In this document: positions 1-9,870 of the stretch, one piece after another | How positions within the stretch are numbered: position 1 is the first letter of the stretch | Layout: each line of letters starts with the position of its first letter | From: Sinohyriopsis cumingii | Taxonomy: Eukaryota; Mollusca; Bivalvia; Unionida; Unionidae | NCBI GenBank assembly: GCA_028554795.2 | Contig: CM068825.1 | Location: 89,834,951-89,898,950, forward strand | Reading direction: 5' to 3' | DNA: 64,000 bases | The notes under the pieces: generated by a model | What the model was told of the DNA's origin: nothing | The model's database searches: none | What the model saw: the letters and a program-made list of their open reading frames with translations, nothing else | Position numbers and translations under genes: made by a program

Positions 1-177
1 CATCATTTCAGGCACTATTACTTCCACGGACTCAACAACTCTATCTAGCTCTGTAGTACTATGTTCCAGAAAGCTCGTGTAAGTTCTGCAAGAAGCGTCT
101 GTGTACAGAAGGACAGTATCAATACATGTCGGATGTTCGTTTGTACTGTTTCCGACGACTCTTTTTGATACGTTATA
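1..177 (-). CDS. possible terminal or internal exon of an unknown gene, cut by the window edge
   Basis: Read on the - strand, 59 codons are open from a TAG at 180-178 to the left edge of the window. There is no ATG except two at the very edge, so this would be an internal or 3' exon rather than a start exon. The residues look protein-like (for example NSTNEHPTCIDTVLLYTDA, then TELDRVVESVEVIVPEM), with an N-glycosylation-type NST and three cysteines. An acceptor-like TTGCAG also lies inside the frame, so the exon could be shorter, starting near 95. I recognise no family. The CpG-rich DNA here fits sequence outside the methylated TMEM63 gene body. A chance open frame of this length is quite possible, so the call is weak. 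Confidence 0.25.
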
Positions 178-1559
178 CTATCGTTTTACTCGTCAATAAC
201 TCTTTATGCAATTTCTTTTGTAAATATAATGCGAAGAAAGCACGATTTGCTAGAGAACTCAATAATCAAAAAATATGCATTACTGTTTGATAGTGTTGAT
301 AATGGCCTGATTTACAAAAAGTTAATTTTATATTTTCTTTATGGAAACATTCGAAAGTTATTTTGGTAAAAATAAATGTACATGCGATAGGTCATATTTT
401 TTCTGATTTCATCTAGAAACTTGCTGTATTAAATAAATTTAAAACGACGAAAATCTACCTTTTATATTATATTACTATGTTTGCGCAAACATTAATAACT
501 TCTAAAATAAACCAGTCAGGTGTGTTTCATCGTTTGTATTTCTTCTTTCAATCAGTCTGTAATTTGGGTCCTATTTTTGGCATGTTCTCTCGATTCGCTA
601 TTGAGACAGAGTAATTTATACACTGACAGAAAGAATGTAACAAGTAGAACACCACTAACTGTATTTATTTCAGTAAATACGTCTGAGGATAAAGAATAAA
701 TTTTATTATAAAGCCGTCTACTTGACCTAGGTCACAATTAGGATTTTCCGGAAAATGCTACTATTTCATGGAATTTTCCATTCTAGAACATTCTGGTTCT
801 CATCAAGATACAATCCGTTATAAAATTATAATACAAATTAAAGTGTATTCAAAACGGTCATTTCTCGTCTTTAACACGTGGATATTAGATTACACAAATA
901 AATATTCATCCAATATTAATGCTTGATTAATGGAAAGAACACGTAATGTGTACTTATTATACATTAGTGTATTTAACTGATCTGACATCATTATATAGAC
1001 TTTCATTGGAACATATAGGATGATTTAAGTGTTTTTGAATTAAACGGCTTGGTGGTTTGTGCGTTATTGTTGATAACTAATTTTCTGTGTGGCTGTACCA
1101 ATCATTAAATGACCTATATATTCAGGCAGTTTAGATAAATTACATCTACAATCAAGGGAATTACAGCGCAGTTTTCCTTCGCGGCTACTTAAAATCAAGG
1201 GAAATCATTCCCGTGGAGTTTGTAACACTATTTGATCATGTATTCTAAACGTCCGTCAAATTTTTTGATGCACGATTTAAAATGAAAATTTGTATATAAA
1301 CAGTTTATAACAAAATAAATGAGAGAAGTTTGGTGCATTGCCATTTAATGATGAAATTGTTTAAAAATGAATATAAAATTAAAGAGATTTTATGCACAAG
1401 AGTTAGTTTCCGTAGGTTATTGGAAATAGGGTCATCAACAAATACTATCAACCAATAATATTAATCAATGATAGTATCAATGTCCGTATGTATGTTTGAT
1501 TGTTTTTCACTTCGCTTCTTGGTACGTTTTTAAGAGCTTTGATGCTAATATATATAATA

Positions 1560-1622
1560 CTGGGGTGTTCTTGGAGATCCTTGGGGTGTCTTGGGGTGTC
1601 CTGGGGTGTCTTGGGTGTTCAG
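1560..1622. repeat. short tandem repeat, about 11-bp unit (CTTGGGGTGTC)
   Basis: About five imperfect head-to-tail copies of a G/T-rich 10-11-bp unit are followed directly by half of the foldback element described at 2811-2936. Confidence 0.7.
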
Positions 1623-1683
1623 AGAGACCGCCTTAGATTACTCCCATGACCCGTTCTGACATAGGACCCTCTCTATCATAATT
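1623..1683. mobile_element. half copy of the foldback MITE found at 2811-2936
   Basis: The segment carries CCTTAGATTACTCCCATGAC, then CCGTTCTGACATAGGACC, then CTCTC. This matches one arm and the centre of the palindromic element at 2811-2936 with a few mismatches. The second arm is absent. The copy abuts the 11-bp tandem repeat, so its outer end is not defined. Confidence 0.65.
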
Positions 1684-2413
1684 AATTATTATTCGTATTA
1701 TCATTAATTTAAAATAGTCTATACTTTCATTTATATAATTAAATTATTATATTTCTATATTCATATATTTTGCGGTTATTCCAACTCAATTAGTAATAAT
1801 AATTTAATAAATTTATCGGTACCGGAAAGAAACACGATCATGAAAAGTTGTACTCGATTAATCAATCAAAAACGAGTGATGCTCGAGTAACTCGATTAAT
1901 CAGAACAAACACTATTGGAAACTTAGAGACAGTTTTCATGATGAGTATTCTCCGAAGAATATGTCATTATTGAACTAGATAATATTTCTTTGTGTTTAGA
2001 AATGCCGCAATACAAATTATCATTCTAAGACTTCAAAGAGAACTGACTGAGTGGAAAATCATTAAAGTTTAACATCACTCAAAGTGAGAGAGTAACAGTA
2101 ATGTGTCACTAAGTGCCTAATCGTGAGGAGTAAACATGTAGTAAAGTTCCAAAATAAAAATAAAAAACTCGTGAAAATGTATCAACCATGACATTTCCCC
2201 CAAATGCATTGTTATGTTTATTTTATATTTATTGACGAAAAAATGCACTGCGGTGGCAAAGGCAAAGTTGACATATGCGATATTTCCAAATGGTCTTTAA
2301 CTATATATTTTTCATATCTTTATTTTACGGTTAAAAAAAAAAAAATTCCACAATGCTACAAAATCAAGGCACTATTTATTGTCTTCGACCTAGCAGTTAT
2401 AAGATTTCACTGT

Positions 2414-2650
2414 AAAGACTTATACAAATGGTACCAACAGCTGCCCCGCTAGGCCCACAACGTTAAGAGGTTAGTGTTAGGACTGGCCGGCTTAGTGTCA
2501 GGCTAATGTGACTGGATGGGACATCATGCTAGGCCTACATATCTGTAGCATGATGCCCCAGTGCGAGACATCACTATAAACAGCCGCACTGCAGACATTG
2601 TAGCGATAGGACTAAATTTAAAAAAAATAGCTATTAAAAATCCAACACAG
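2414..2650 (+). mobile_element. SINE family B copy, 5'-truncated (tRNA head missing)
   Basis: The copy begins within the body (AAGACTTATACAAATGGTAC) and continues through the family landmarks: AGAGGTTAGTGTTAGGACTGG, GGGACATCATGCT, GCATGATGCCCCAGTGC, GACATCACTATAAACAGCCG and CTGCAGACATTGTAGC. It ends in AAAAATCCAACACAGACACA. The same body occurs at 4763, 7246, 46596 and 62636. Confidence 0.85.
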
Positions 2651-2810
2651 ACACAGACACACACACTTTAGGTTTATTAAAATACGTGCGTACTACCATA
2701 CCTAAGTTAAGCAAATACCACGATAATATCGAGTTGTTCCTACAGGTGACCGACGCGAGCTTGATGTTAAAAAGTCCCACAATAATCTGAGGAGAAAAAA
2801 TATACCCATT

Positions 2811-2936
2811 CACAAAATTACCTCAGTTTACCCACATGACCCGTTCTGACATGGGACCCTCTCAACCATACTGTAAAAGAGGATTATAGTATGATAGATA
2901 GAACGGGTCATGTGGGTAATCTGAGGCAATTTTGTC
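2811..2936. mobile_element. small foldback (MITE-like) element with about 37-bp inverted ends
   Basis: The left arm (2811-2847) and the right arm (2900-2936) are near-perfect reverse complements. Both contain CCCACATGACCCGTTCT or its complement and differ at only a few positions. The centre is partly self-complementary too (around ACCATACTGTAA and TTATAGTATGAT), so almost the whole 126 bp could fold into one hairpin. No coding capacity. I could not settle a target-site duplication. A half copy lies at 1623-1683, which makes this a dispersed family. The superfamily is unknown. Confidence 0.75.
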
Positions 2937-4200
2937 ACTCGGTATGAGTTTATTCCTTCAAATTATTGCTTTTATTTCAACATCATACTTGCGTCGAACA
3001 TTTATGATATAAAATAGAGTATATATGAATTTCAACGGTTTGGCTGGCTAGGGTTGGGTGATAATGAAAGTTATATTTTAGTAAACAGAATCTTTTAAGA
3101 TCTTATTCTAGTTGTAACTGAAAAATTAGAGACATTGTTTCATTGGTGGAATTTAAATACTGTAATAGTCTTGAATTTGGAACACTTATCACTGAAATTA
3201 TTACCTGACTCTTTGGTGCGGAATTGAAAGCATATTTTTCATAGGGCCTGAAAATGCCCGGCTCATATCCTTTTCTCTATACAGAAGCTGTCATCTATGA
3301 TGCATTTTTGCTGTTAGATATAGGTTTGATGATGGGCATTAAGAAATTTAAAATTATTGAATTTTTCATATCATTGTTTTGCTATAGGTTTACTTCGGAT
3401 CTGAATTTGTATCGTGAGTCCTGTATACATTGTTGTTATTCTACCATATTAGAAACGCACGTGGAAATATTTTTAGAAAGAGAAAGACGACCAATCAGAT
3501 TGTTTCACAACTCTAAGTGACCTTGTCTTGTGATTGGCTAAAGAGAGGAAACTGGTACATGTGTTGTCGTGTTATTTCCCAGTGGCATAACGGATATGAG
3601 TGACTATTTATGACAGAAATACAGAACATTATTAGTGATCGTAAACGAAAGACAAGCCAGTCAATTCACTCAACTTACAAGTGTGATATCTGCCTTTCTA
3701 TTTCTTTGAGGTTTTGTTTATTTTTTTTATATTACTTGTCAGGGATATATTAATGCGCAATTTACAGATTATCGGTGTTGTTTTCTTTTTCAAGGCTGAA
3801 GCTGCCAGTACATACTCAGATACTGGATGGGTTGGGGTGTGTGTGTGCCACCAACGAACTTACAGGGTGAAGTAATGTTAACATAGGCCGTTAAATCTGT
3901 TTTGATAACTCAAAGTTGGGATGTCTGTTAAAGAAGAATTGTAATTAAACGTTTATTAATGCTAGCTGAAGCGGAGCATGGATGATTCACATCGGCTCGT
4001 ATCGTTGCTTACAATTGACCTGTCATACAAGTACTACTGTATATATGTCGGGTCAATTTTAAGCAAAGATACGAGCCCCTGTGGGATGATTTGGACCAAA
4101 GTACGGGCTGATTCGGACCAAAGTGCAGTATACTCGGGCAGTCTAATGTATATATCATAACGTTGGAGAAAAACAACACCTCCCCATGGACGTAATTTCA
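2937..4200. other. upstream region with no recognisable coding exon
   Basis: No supported exon. An 88-codon frame at 3254-3520 has no recognisable domain and I treat it as chance. The interval includes the candidate promoter described at 3480-3900. Confidence 0.4.
3480..3900 (+). promoter_or_regulatory. candidate promoter and 5' UTR zone of the TMEM63 gene
   Basis: Two CCAAT-type boxes in opposite orientation lie close together: CCAATCAG at 3491 on the + strand and ATTGGCT at 3534 (a CCAAT on the - strand). This sits just upstream of the point, at about 4.2-4.4 kb, where CpG sites become scarce and stay scarce through the gene. In invertebrates with gene-body methylation, such a step often marks the start of a transcribed unit. 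A donor-like ACAGG|GTGAAG at about 3876 could end a non-coding first exon. No TATA box is placed with confidence. This is an inference from composition and would need 5' RNA ends. Confidence 0.25.
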
Positions 4201-4204
4201 ACTT

Positions 4205-4402
4205 TTTTCGTAGCGGGGTGGGGGTGAGGGATACAAATTGTTTGGTGTGGTGGAGCAAAACATGATTGGGGGAGGGGGACTTGACGGGCTTGTTAATGTT
4301 CGTATATAGGCAACAGCAATTTTACATTTTACAGCACATGCAAATTCGGGGGAGGGGGGCAAATGCCCTTGCCCCCCCCAATGACGTCCCTGCCCCTCCC
4401 CC
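4205..4402. other. G-rich then C-rich tract with G-quadruplex potential
   Basis: Runs of G (GCGGGGTGGGGGTGAGGG, then GGGGGAGGGGG, then GGGGGAGGGGGGC) are followed by C runs (CCCTTGCCCCCCCC and CCCCTCCCCCC). The point where they meet is palindromic (GGGGGGCAAATGCCC). Overlapping open frames here are low-complexity artefacts. The tract resembles the G/C-run ends of some repetitive elements, but I cannot name a family. Confidence 0.5.
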
Positions 4403-4762
4403 CACAAAATAACAACCAAACAACAACCCAGTAGAGTACATTCACCTGATTTATTTCAGTAGTTATTAGTATTTAAGAAAACATAGTAAAAATAATTTTC
4501 AGCTCTTAAATTTGCATAAGATGGTTCTTTGTTAATTTCTTACCGAAATCAAAACAAAATAGATGTGACCTGCAGTATTGACTTAGATTTTTTAAAATAA
4601 TAACAACAATTTTATTTTTCATTGTTTACAATAAAGAAAACATAACCTTATTATTTGAATTTATATCTTTTAAAAACATGAAGCTTTTCTTAAAGTCAGG
4701 CCAGTGTCACTGACTTTCAGTAGTAAAGTACATAAATTGATCCATGACTTTTATTGATTTCT

Positions 4763-5030
4763 TGGAGGTCGTGGGTTTGAACCCCAGTGGAGTCATACCA
4801 ACGACTTATAATAATGGTACTAACAGCTGCCTTGCTAGGTGATCAACATTAAGAGGTTGGTATTAGTGTTAGTACTGGTCGGTCTGGTGTGTGGATAATG
4901 TGACTTGGTGGGACATCATGATGTCTGCGGCTTGATGCCCCAGTGCTAGACATCACAAAAAACTGCCATGATGCAGACATTGTAGCAATATGACTGAAAA
5001 ATTGTTAAAGCTACATTAAAGATCCAAATT
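4763..5030 (+). mobile_element. SINE family B copy, truncated in the tRNA-like head
   Basis: The copy starts at the B-box region (GGAGGTCGTGGGTTTGAACC) and follows the family body: GGTACTAACAGCTGCC, GGGACATCATGATGTCTGCG, GCCCCAGTGCTAGACATCAC and TGTAGCAATATGACTGAAAA. It ends with TTAAAGATCCAAATTGCAC. The upstream A-box half is missing. Confidence 0.85.
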
Positions 5031-5219
5031 GCACACATGCATTAAAATATACCTTTCTGTTGTCATTTAATTTTTATCTTGTGAGGAAAATTTCAAACCA
5101 GCAGACAGACTTACTTCGTTTTCATTCAAACCTCTGAAAATGTAGCCAACAATAATGAATGTTAATATATCTTGACATGCACACACATAATAACACTTCC
5201 AGATCACAAATGGTAATTT

Positions 5220-5464
5220 GGGGGCCCCGAGTGGCCGAGTGGTCTAAAGCGCTCTCTGTTATGGATCACTGCCATCTCACCTTTGCGTGGGATCGAGTCT
5301 AGGATTCAGCCAATATGGGTACGTGAGAAAGCTTGCCAGCAGCTTCTTGAGGGTCGGTGGTTCTTTCCGGGGATTTCCTGGGTTCTTCCTCCACCATTAA
5401 TACTGGCTGCCATGTATAGCCTATCGTATGCTGAAAAATGGCGTTAAACCCTACAACAACAACA
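5220..5464 (+). mobile_element. SINE family A, full-length, with 14-bp target duplication
   Basis: The tRNA-like head (GGCCGAGTGGTCTAAAGCGC, then a B-box-like GGGATCGAGTCTAGGATTC) resembles type II tRNAs (Leu or Ser). The body has GTGAGAAAGCTTGCCAGC, GGTCGGTGGTTCTTTCCGG and TGCTGAAAAATGGCGTTAAA, and the tail is an ACA/AAC simple repeat. It is flanked by ACAAATGGTAATTT at 5206-5219 and 5465-5478, the expected mark of target-primed insertion by a LINE machinery. Confidence 0.93.
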
Positions 5465-5478
5465 ACAAATGGTAATTT

Positions 5479-6190
5479 ATGTTGGCATTATATTTTGTGG
5501 TCAAGAAATCTAATCAATTGGAAAATGACAACAAAAGTGCTTTTATTATAGCGGCATTGATCAAACATATTTTGCAAAATGATGTTTAGATGATCTTGCT
5601 ATTATTGTTTGCAGTGAAAATAATTAAGGGAATATAGATCAAACAAGGTTAACAGACAGTAATTATATGATGTTATAGCAGCAGTGATCAAATAGGTTTT
5701 GTAAATTTGTATTGCTTTCAGTGTCTTTATTATTATTAATACAGGGTCTGCAGGATTAGCAGAATATATTTAATGTTATTTAGAATTTAATCATGAATTT
5801 GACATGATCTGAGTGCCTCATAGTATATTTAGCACGATTAGTATATAGTACGATATACAGGATAAAGCTCGAATATATACGAGTAAAAGCAGCAACACTC
5901 TCAGACCAGAATATAAAGATGAGCAAAAGTTTGGTGCATAGGCCCAGTTTGTATGATTTTTGTCAGTTAGTAATTGCTGTATTTCTCAGTAAAACTTAAA
6001 AGGAAGTAAACCATTTCAATTTTGCAAAAAATCCACATACATTATGTATTTGTTTTGTCTACAGCAAAATGCCATTATCTCATCTAAAATAAAGATTTTG
6101 CTTCCATAAATATAGGGGTTGAACTGCCTAGTGTACCTGGAAAATAATGAGATATATTTGAAAATGTCACATTTGAATACAAGATGACAC
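5479..6190. other. intergenic or intronic DNA, nothing recognised
   Basis: AT-rich, few CpG, no supported exon, no clear repeat. Confidence 0.5.
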
Positions 6191-6199
6191 TTAGTAATA

Positions 6200-7235
6200 T
6201 TTCATATGGTCTGAATCGGCCATTAATAAGGCCTGAGGAAGCTAGGTCCAGAGTGGCCTGTACCCATGTTTATCACCTGGCAGTCCTGGTTGTAGTGTCA
6301 AGCAGTTTTTTGCTTAGTGGAGTAGCTATGCTCTGGCACTTCTCATGCTGGGATTTTCATTATGCTTCCAGTTAATTGACCTCATCAGGGGCGGCAAATG
6401 CCAGATGACCCAAATGGCAGGTAAAAACAATTTTTAATTACTCATGAGTCCACATTTTTAGTGATATAATCTCCATTACTGAGTTCATGTCAAAATTTAT
6501 GGCAATTAGAAGTGTTAAAGAATCGACTCTTGAAGCATCATAAAGTTGTTTCTTTTCTGTCAAGGAGTTACCTTCAGAGAGCAAATAGTTTGATAATTAA
6601 TGCATAGTTAATACATGGAGCAAATTTATTAATATGTAGTCAGAATAGTGCTATAGTCCAAAGTGGGACCAAGTCAGGATTTAGCATCAATGAGAAGGCC
6701 TGAGCTTCATACCTTGTCAGTGGAAAATGTTTTTTTAATGTTCATTGGTAATTATGATGAGTTTTCTATTCTTTCCTAACCATAATATCTGGCTAAGAAT
6801 CAGATTCCTTCAGCTCTTTTTTGTGTGAGGTCTCTAGCCATTATCATGTCTGTGTTGGGGATGATTAATTTAGGCTCCTTTGTCTAATTTGAGCTTTTGG
6901 ATTCTTTATTATCCATATATTCTAAATGGAGAAGATAGGGTCAGAATCATCTCTTTCTACCTTTTTTAAGGATTGTTCTGTTCTGTTACACCTTTTCCAG
7001 GTGGGTTGTCCTCACTATCAAGAGAGCTTACCTGTCTCATAATGAGAGGAACCATTCTTTTTGTGAGAATTAAAGCCCATGAAGCTAGATCTATTGTTAT
7101 GTATTGGACCTGTTGGAATCACTTCTTTTGGGATGGTGTTATGAGAGACCTCTTTTAGTGGTCTCACTACGTTTTTGTACTTCTGTCTCTGGCCCTTCAA
7201 AGTGAATGCATTTTTCATTTGGTTCTATAGTAATG
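6200..7235 (+). mobile_element. decayed DIRS-type (tyrosine-recombinase) retroelement fragment
   Basis: On the + strand at about 7040-7090 the frame reads RIKAHEARSIVMYWT, followed by GVMRDLFWWSHYVF. This matches the C-terminal part of DIRS-element tyrosine recombinases, where a KAHxxR motif precedes a W-rich segment. The stretch from about 6200 may belong to the same element, but only the recombinase part is recognisable. The element is clearly broken and incomplete: no reverse transcriptase is visible and no terminal repeats were found. The SINE at 7246 lies directly beyond it. The left boundary is a guess. It has few CpG sites and looks old. Confidence 0.5.
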
Positions 7236-7245
7236 GCACATCATG

Positions 7246-7596
7246 TACCACTGCTCCAGTGGCCTAGTGGTTAGAGCATTCATCTCAAATGCAGGAGGTC
7301 GTGGATTCGAACCCTGCCTTGGATGTGGGAGGTTGTGGGTTCCAACCTGCTGAGTAATACCAAAGATGTATAAAAATGGTACTAGCAGCTGCCTCGTTTG
7401 GCGCTCAGAGGTTAGTGCTGTGACTGGTCGGCCTGGTGTTAGGATATGTGTCTGGGCGGGACATGATGCTACATGTCTGCGGCATGATGCCCCAGTGCTA
7501 GATATCACTATAAACTGTCGCACTGCAGACATTGTACCAATAGGACTGAAAAATTGTTAAAGCTACGTTAAAAATCCAAATCACACACAGACTCAT
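7246..7596 (+). mobile_element. SINE family B, full-length, with duplicated B-box segment
   Basis: The A-box-like GTGGCCTAGTGGTTAGAGCA is present. The B-box region occurs twice in tandem: GGAGGTCGTGGATTCGAACC, then GGGAGGTTGTGGGTTCCAAC about 50 bp later. The body and the 3' end (AAAAATCCAAATCACACAC) are intact. It is flanked by GCACATCATG at 7236-7245 and 7597-7606. The head resembles tRNAs of the Glu, Val or Asp type. The internal duplication of about 50 bp is specific to this copy among those seen here. Confidence 0.9.
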
Positions 7597-7606
7597 GCAC
7601 ATCATG

Positions 7607-7925
7607 CATACAGGTTGTGTATTACTGCTATTAAGATGTGTGTGACCAAACTAATTTTAATTATGAAATATTTATCTGCAATTATTGCAAAGATTCCTTC
7701 ATCCTACATATGCTGTACTCTTAAGTCTAAATCAAATGAGGAAGGTATTCCATATGTTAGCTCTAAGGAGTCAAAATGGGATGATTGTTCTTTTCAGTTC
7801 TGGCCTTGCATTACTAATTTGTTTAAACACTGTACAACTTTTAACAAGATGAATCTTTTACATACAGTCAGGTTAAAACAGTGAGTAGTTTATTTCTATT
7901 TAGACCAACATTCTTTGCTTTTGCA
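7607..7925. other. no recognisable content
   Basis: An 89-codon frame (7615-7884) is open but has no domain or supported splice signals. I regard it as chance. Confidence 0.4.
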
Positions 7926-7928
7926 GTT

Positions 7929-7929
<1 letters not shown>

Positions 7930-7966
<37 letters not shown>

Positions 7967-8445
7967 TTGGTTTCTCCATACTGAATGAGCAACTTCAACT
8001 GAGGGGGTGAGAGAAAGAGTTCATTTTGAAAGAAATCAAGCAAAAATGTACATTTTGAAAGAATATTGGGCACCTGTCTTATTTACTAAGCGATATGGGA
8101 ATCATTCTACATTTTTATTTCAAATTATACTAAGTTTTATCTGACTTAGACAACGAATACTGCCAGCACATCACTTTCGTTCAGGTTGCAATAGTTTATT
8201 TTCCAATTTTTAATTTTTTTTTACACATCGGTGATTTGCTAACATACATTCATACATACATACATATACATACATACATACATACATACATACACTAAAG
8301 TACAACATATAATACACACACATACACACTTCGTTTCTCCATACTGAATGAGCAACTTCAAATGACTTTGAGAAAGAGTACATTTTGGAAGAATATTGGG
8401 CACCTGTCTTATTTAGTAAGCGACAGGGAAATCATTCTACATTTG
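7930..8445. repeat. two copies of a 110-bp segment, each preceded by a microsatellite
   Basis: An (AC)n run at about 7931-7967 precedes CTTGGTTTCTCCATACTGAA and a segment ending ATCATTCTACATTT. A (CATA)n run at about 8248-8295 and a short AC run precede a second copy (CTTCGTTTCTCCATACTGAA) that ends the same way at about 8442. The copies differ by point changes and small indels. The microsatellite-plus-unique-block arrangement suggests a dispersed element carrying a microsatellite at one end, or a local duplication. Confidence 0.75.
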
Positions 8446-8665
8446 ACTAAAGACATTCACTCTTTTCTTTCAGATTATCTTGGGAATTTACAACTTAATT
8501 AGTGATCAGTGCGCCTGAAATTCTCTTTAGCTAAATGGGCTTGTATTTCATACCTACTTGGGAAGTAGACAAATAATATAAAGGGAAATTGCTGGGAAGC
8601 CAGGTTCATATGGGTTAAATACATTTATACCGTAATATACTCACTCATAATTTTGTCCAATTGAA

Positions 8666-8726
8666 AACAACATTGACCCTGACCTGCCATTGAATAGTGT
8701 GCCAGATCAGGGTCTATCTTGTTGTT
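8666..8726. repeat. short palindromic element, copy 1 of 3
   Basis: The left arm AACAACATTGACCCTGACCT, then GCCA, and the right arm GCCAGATCAGGGTCTATCTTG, then TTGTT, are inverted relative to each other around a loop of about 11 bp. The same hairpin, with the same loop sequence type, occurs at 39304-39368 and 53825-53890. Confidence 0.75.
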
Positions 8727-9057
8727 ATTCTGATTATTCCTTACAAATTGCAGAGACACAGATCTGCTAGAACATTATGCAATGGCTATGCAATTTGCAG
8801 TTAGACTGGATTTGCAAGTGAGTATAGACTGTATTCAGAACTTCCATTCTTTCTTGGGATTTCATTTTCATTTCTGTATGATACTTTGTGCTTTTTGTTT
8901 TCATGTTTATAGCTATGATCCTATTGATCAGACTGGCTTGACTGGGCAGATTAATGGCTTTTATATTGACCATGAGGGAGTTTATGGTTATAGCCAAAGG
9001 CTGGAGATCAATGCATCACTTTTATCATGACATATAAGTCAATAAAATAAACTGAGT

Positions 9058-9148
9058 TTTCCTGTGTTGTAGATATTTGCTATAGGATTTCTGTGTTGTA
9101 GATACTTGTTATAGGATTCCTGTGTTGTAGATACTTGTTACGGGAATC
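9058..9148. repeat. tandem repeat, about 32-bp unit, 3 copies
   Basis: CTGTGTTGTAGATACTTGTT followed by ATAGGATTC repeats three times with few changes. Confidence 0.8.
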
Positions 9149-9590
9149 TTGAACTGTCCTTGAGTTTCAAGTCTTGTTTTAAAAATCTGAAAATTTAATT
9201 CTTACCTTGAAAGGTCTTTGGATTTTGTAAGAAAACATAGCTTAAAATGTCCATGTGTTTCAAGAAATGATTTGTCAAACAGCAGTCATGAAGTCAGGTA
9301 AGACTAGTACATCCCTGCCAACCTTCCAGGTAGTGTTTGGTGTTTCTGAGACTGGAAAAGTATGTTTTGTTTTCCCATTAGGGGTCAGTGCATGTGATTC
9401 AGATAAGTGATGTACATTTGAGAATAAGTAGGAAATCAAAATGTTTTCTTTAAAGCTTTTAATATGCTTTCAAACAAAATATTGCTGGTGGACATAGCAT
9501 TGTCATGTATCATCACCACACGCACACTCAAACACGTAATCAGAACCACACAGTGACTGAATAAAAATACACGAAGTTTTAAAAAAAATT

Positions 9591-9870
9591 GACTTGACAG
9601 TGGAATACAGCATTAACTGGTATTTTGCTGATGTTGCTGTTATAGTAGTCATTAGATTGGACAGTGGAATAAGCATTAACTTGAATTTTGCTGATGTTGC
9701 TGTTCTCAGTAGTTTTTAGATTGGACAGTGGAATGCAGCATTAACTTGTATTTTGCTGACGTTGCTGTTATTATAATCATTAGATTGGACAGTGGAATAA
9801 GCATTAACTTGTATTTTGCTGATGTTGCTGTTCTCAATAGTTTTTAGATTGAACAGTGGACAGCATTACT
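9591..9870. repeat. tandem repeat, about 63-bp unit, 4.4 copies
   Basis: The unit contains TTGGACAGTGGAATACAGCA, TTAACTTGTATTTTGCTGAT and GTTGCTGTT, then a GTAGTCATTAGA-like joint. Units alternate between AATACAGC or AATGCAGC and AATAAGC forms, so neighbouring pairs may have been copied together. Separate copies lie at 11512-11610, and a trace lies near 62398. Confidence 0.8.

Larger units (their letters stand above)
178..2410. other. upstream AT-rich, CpG-retaining DNA without a recognisable gene
   Basis: There are no convincing open frames. CG dinucleotides are visibly more frequent here than after about 4.4 kb. Small local structure includes a direct repeat of CTCGATTAATC around 1855-1900, which contains TAAT homeodomain-type cores, and two AATCAAGGGAA copies at 1150-1205. 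I see nothing else. Confidence 0.5.

Noticed and set aside
2204-2452. 82-codon frame on the + strand
   Set aside because: It runs into the SINE B copy, includes a poly-A stretch, and has no recognisable motif.
5220-5310. tRNA gene (A and B boxes)
   Set aside because: The head of a SINE. The same sequence with a long non-tRNA body occurs at several other places with target duplications.
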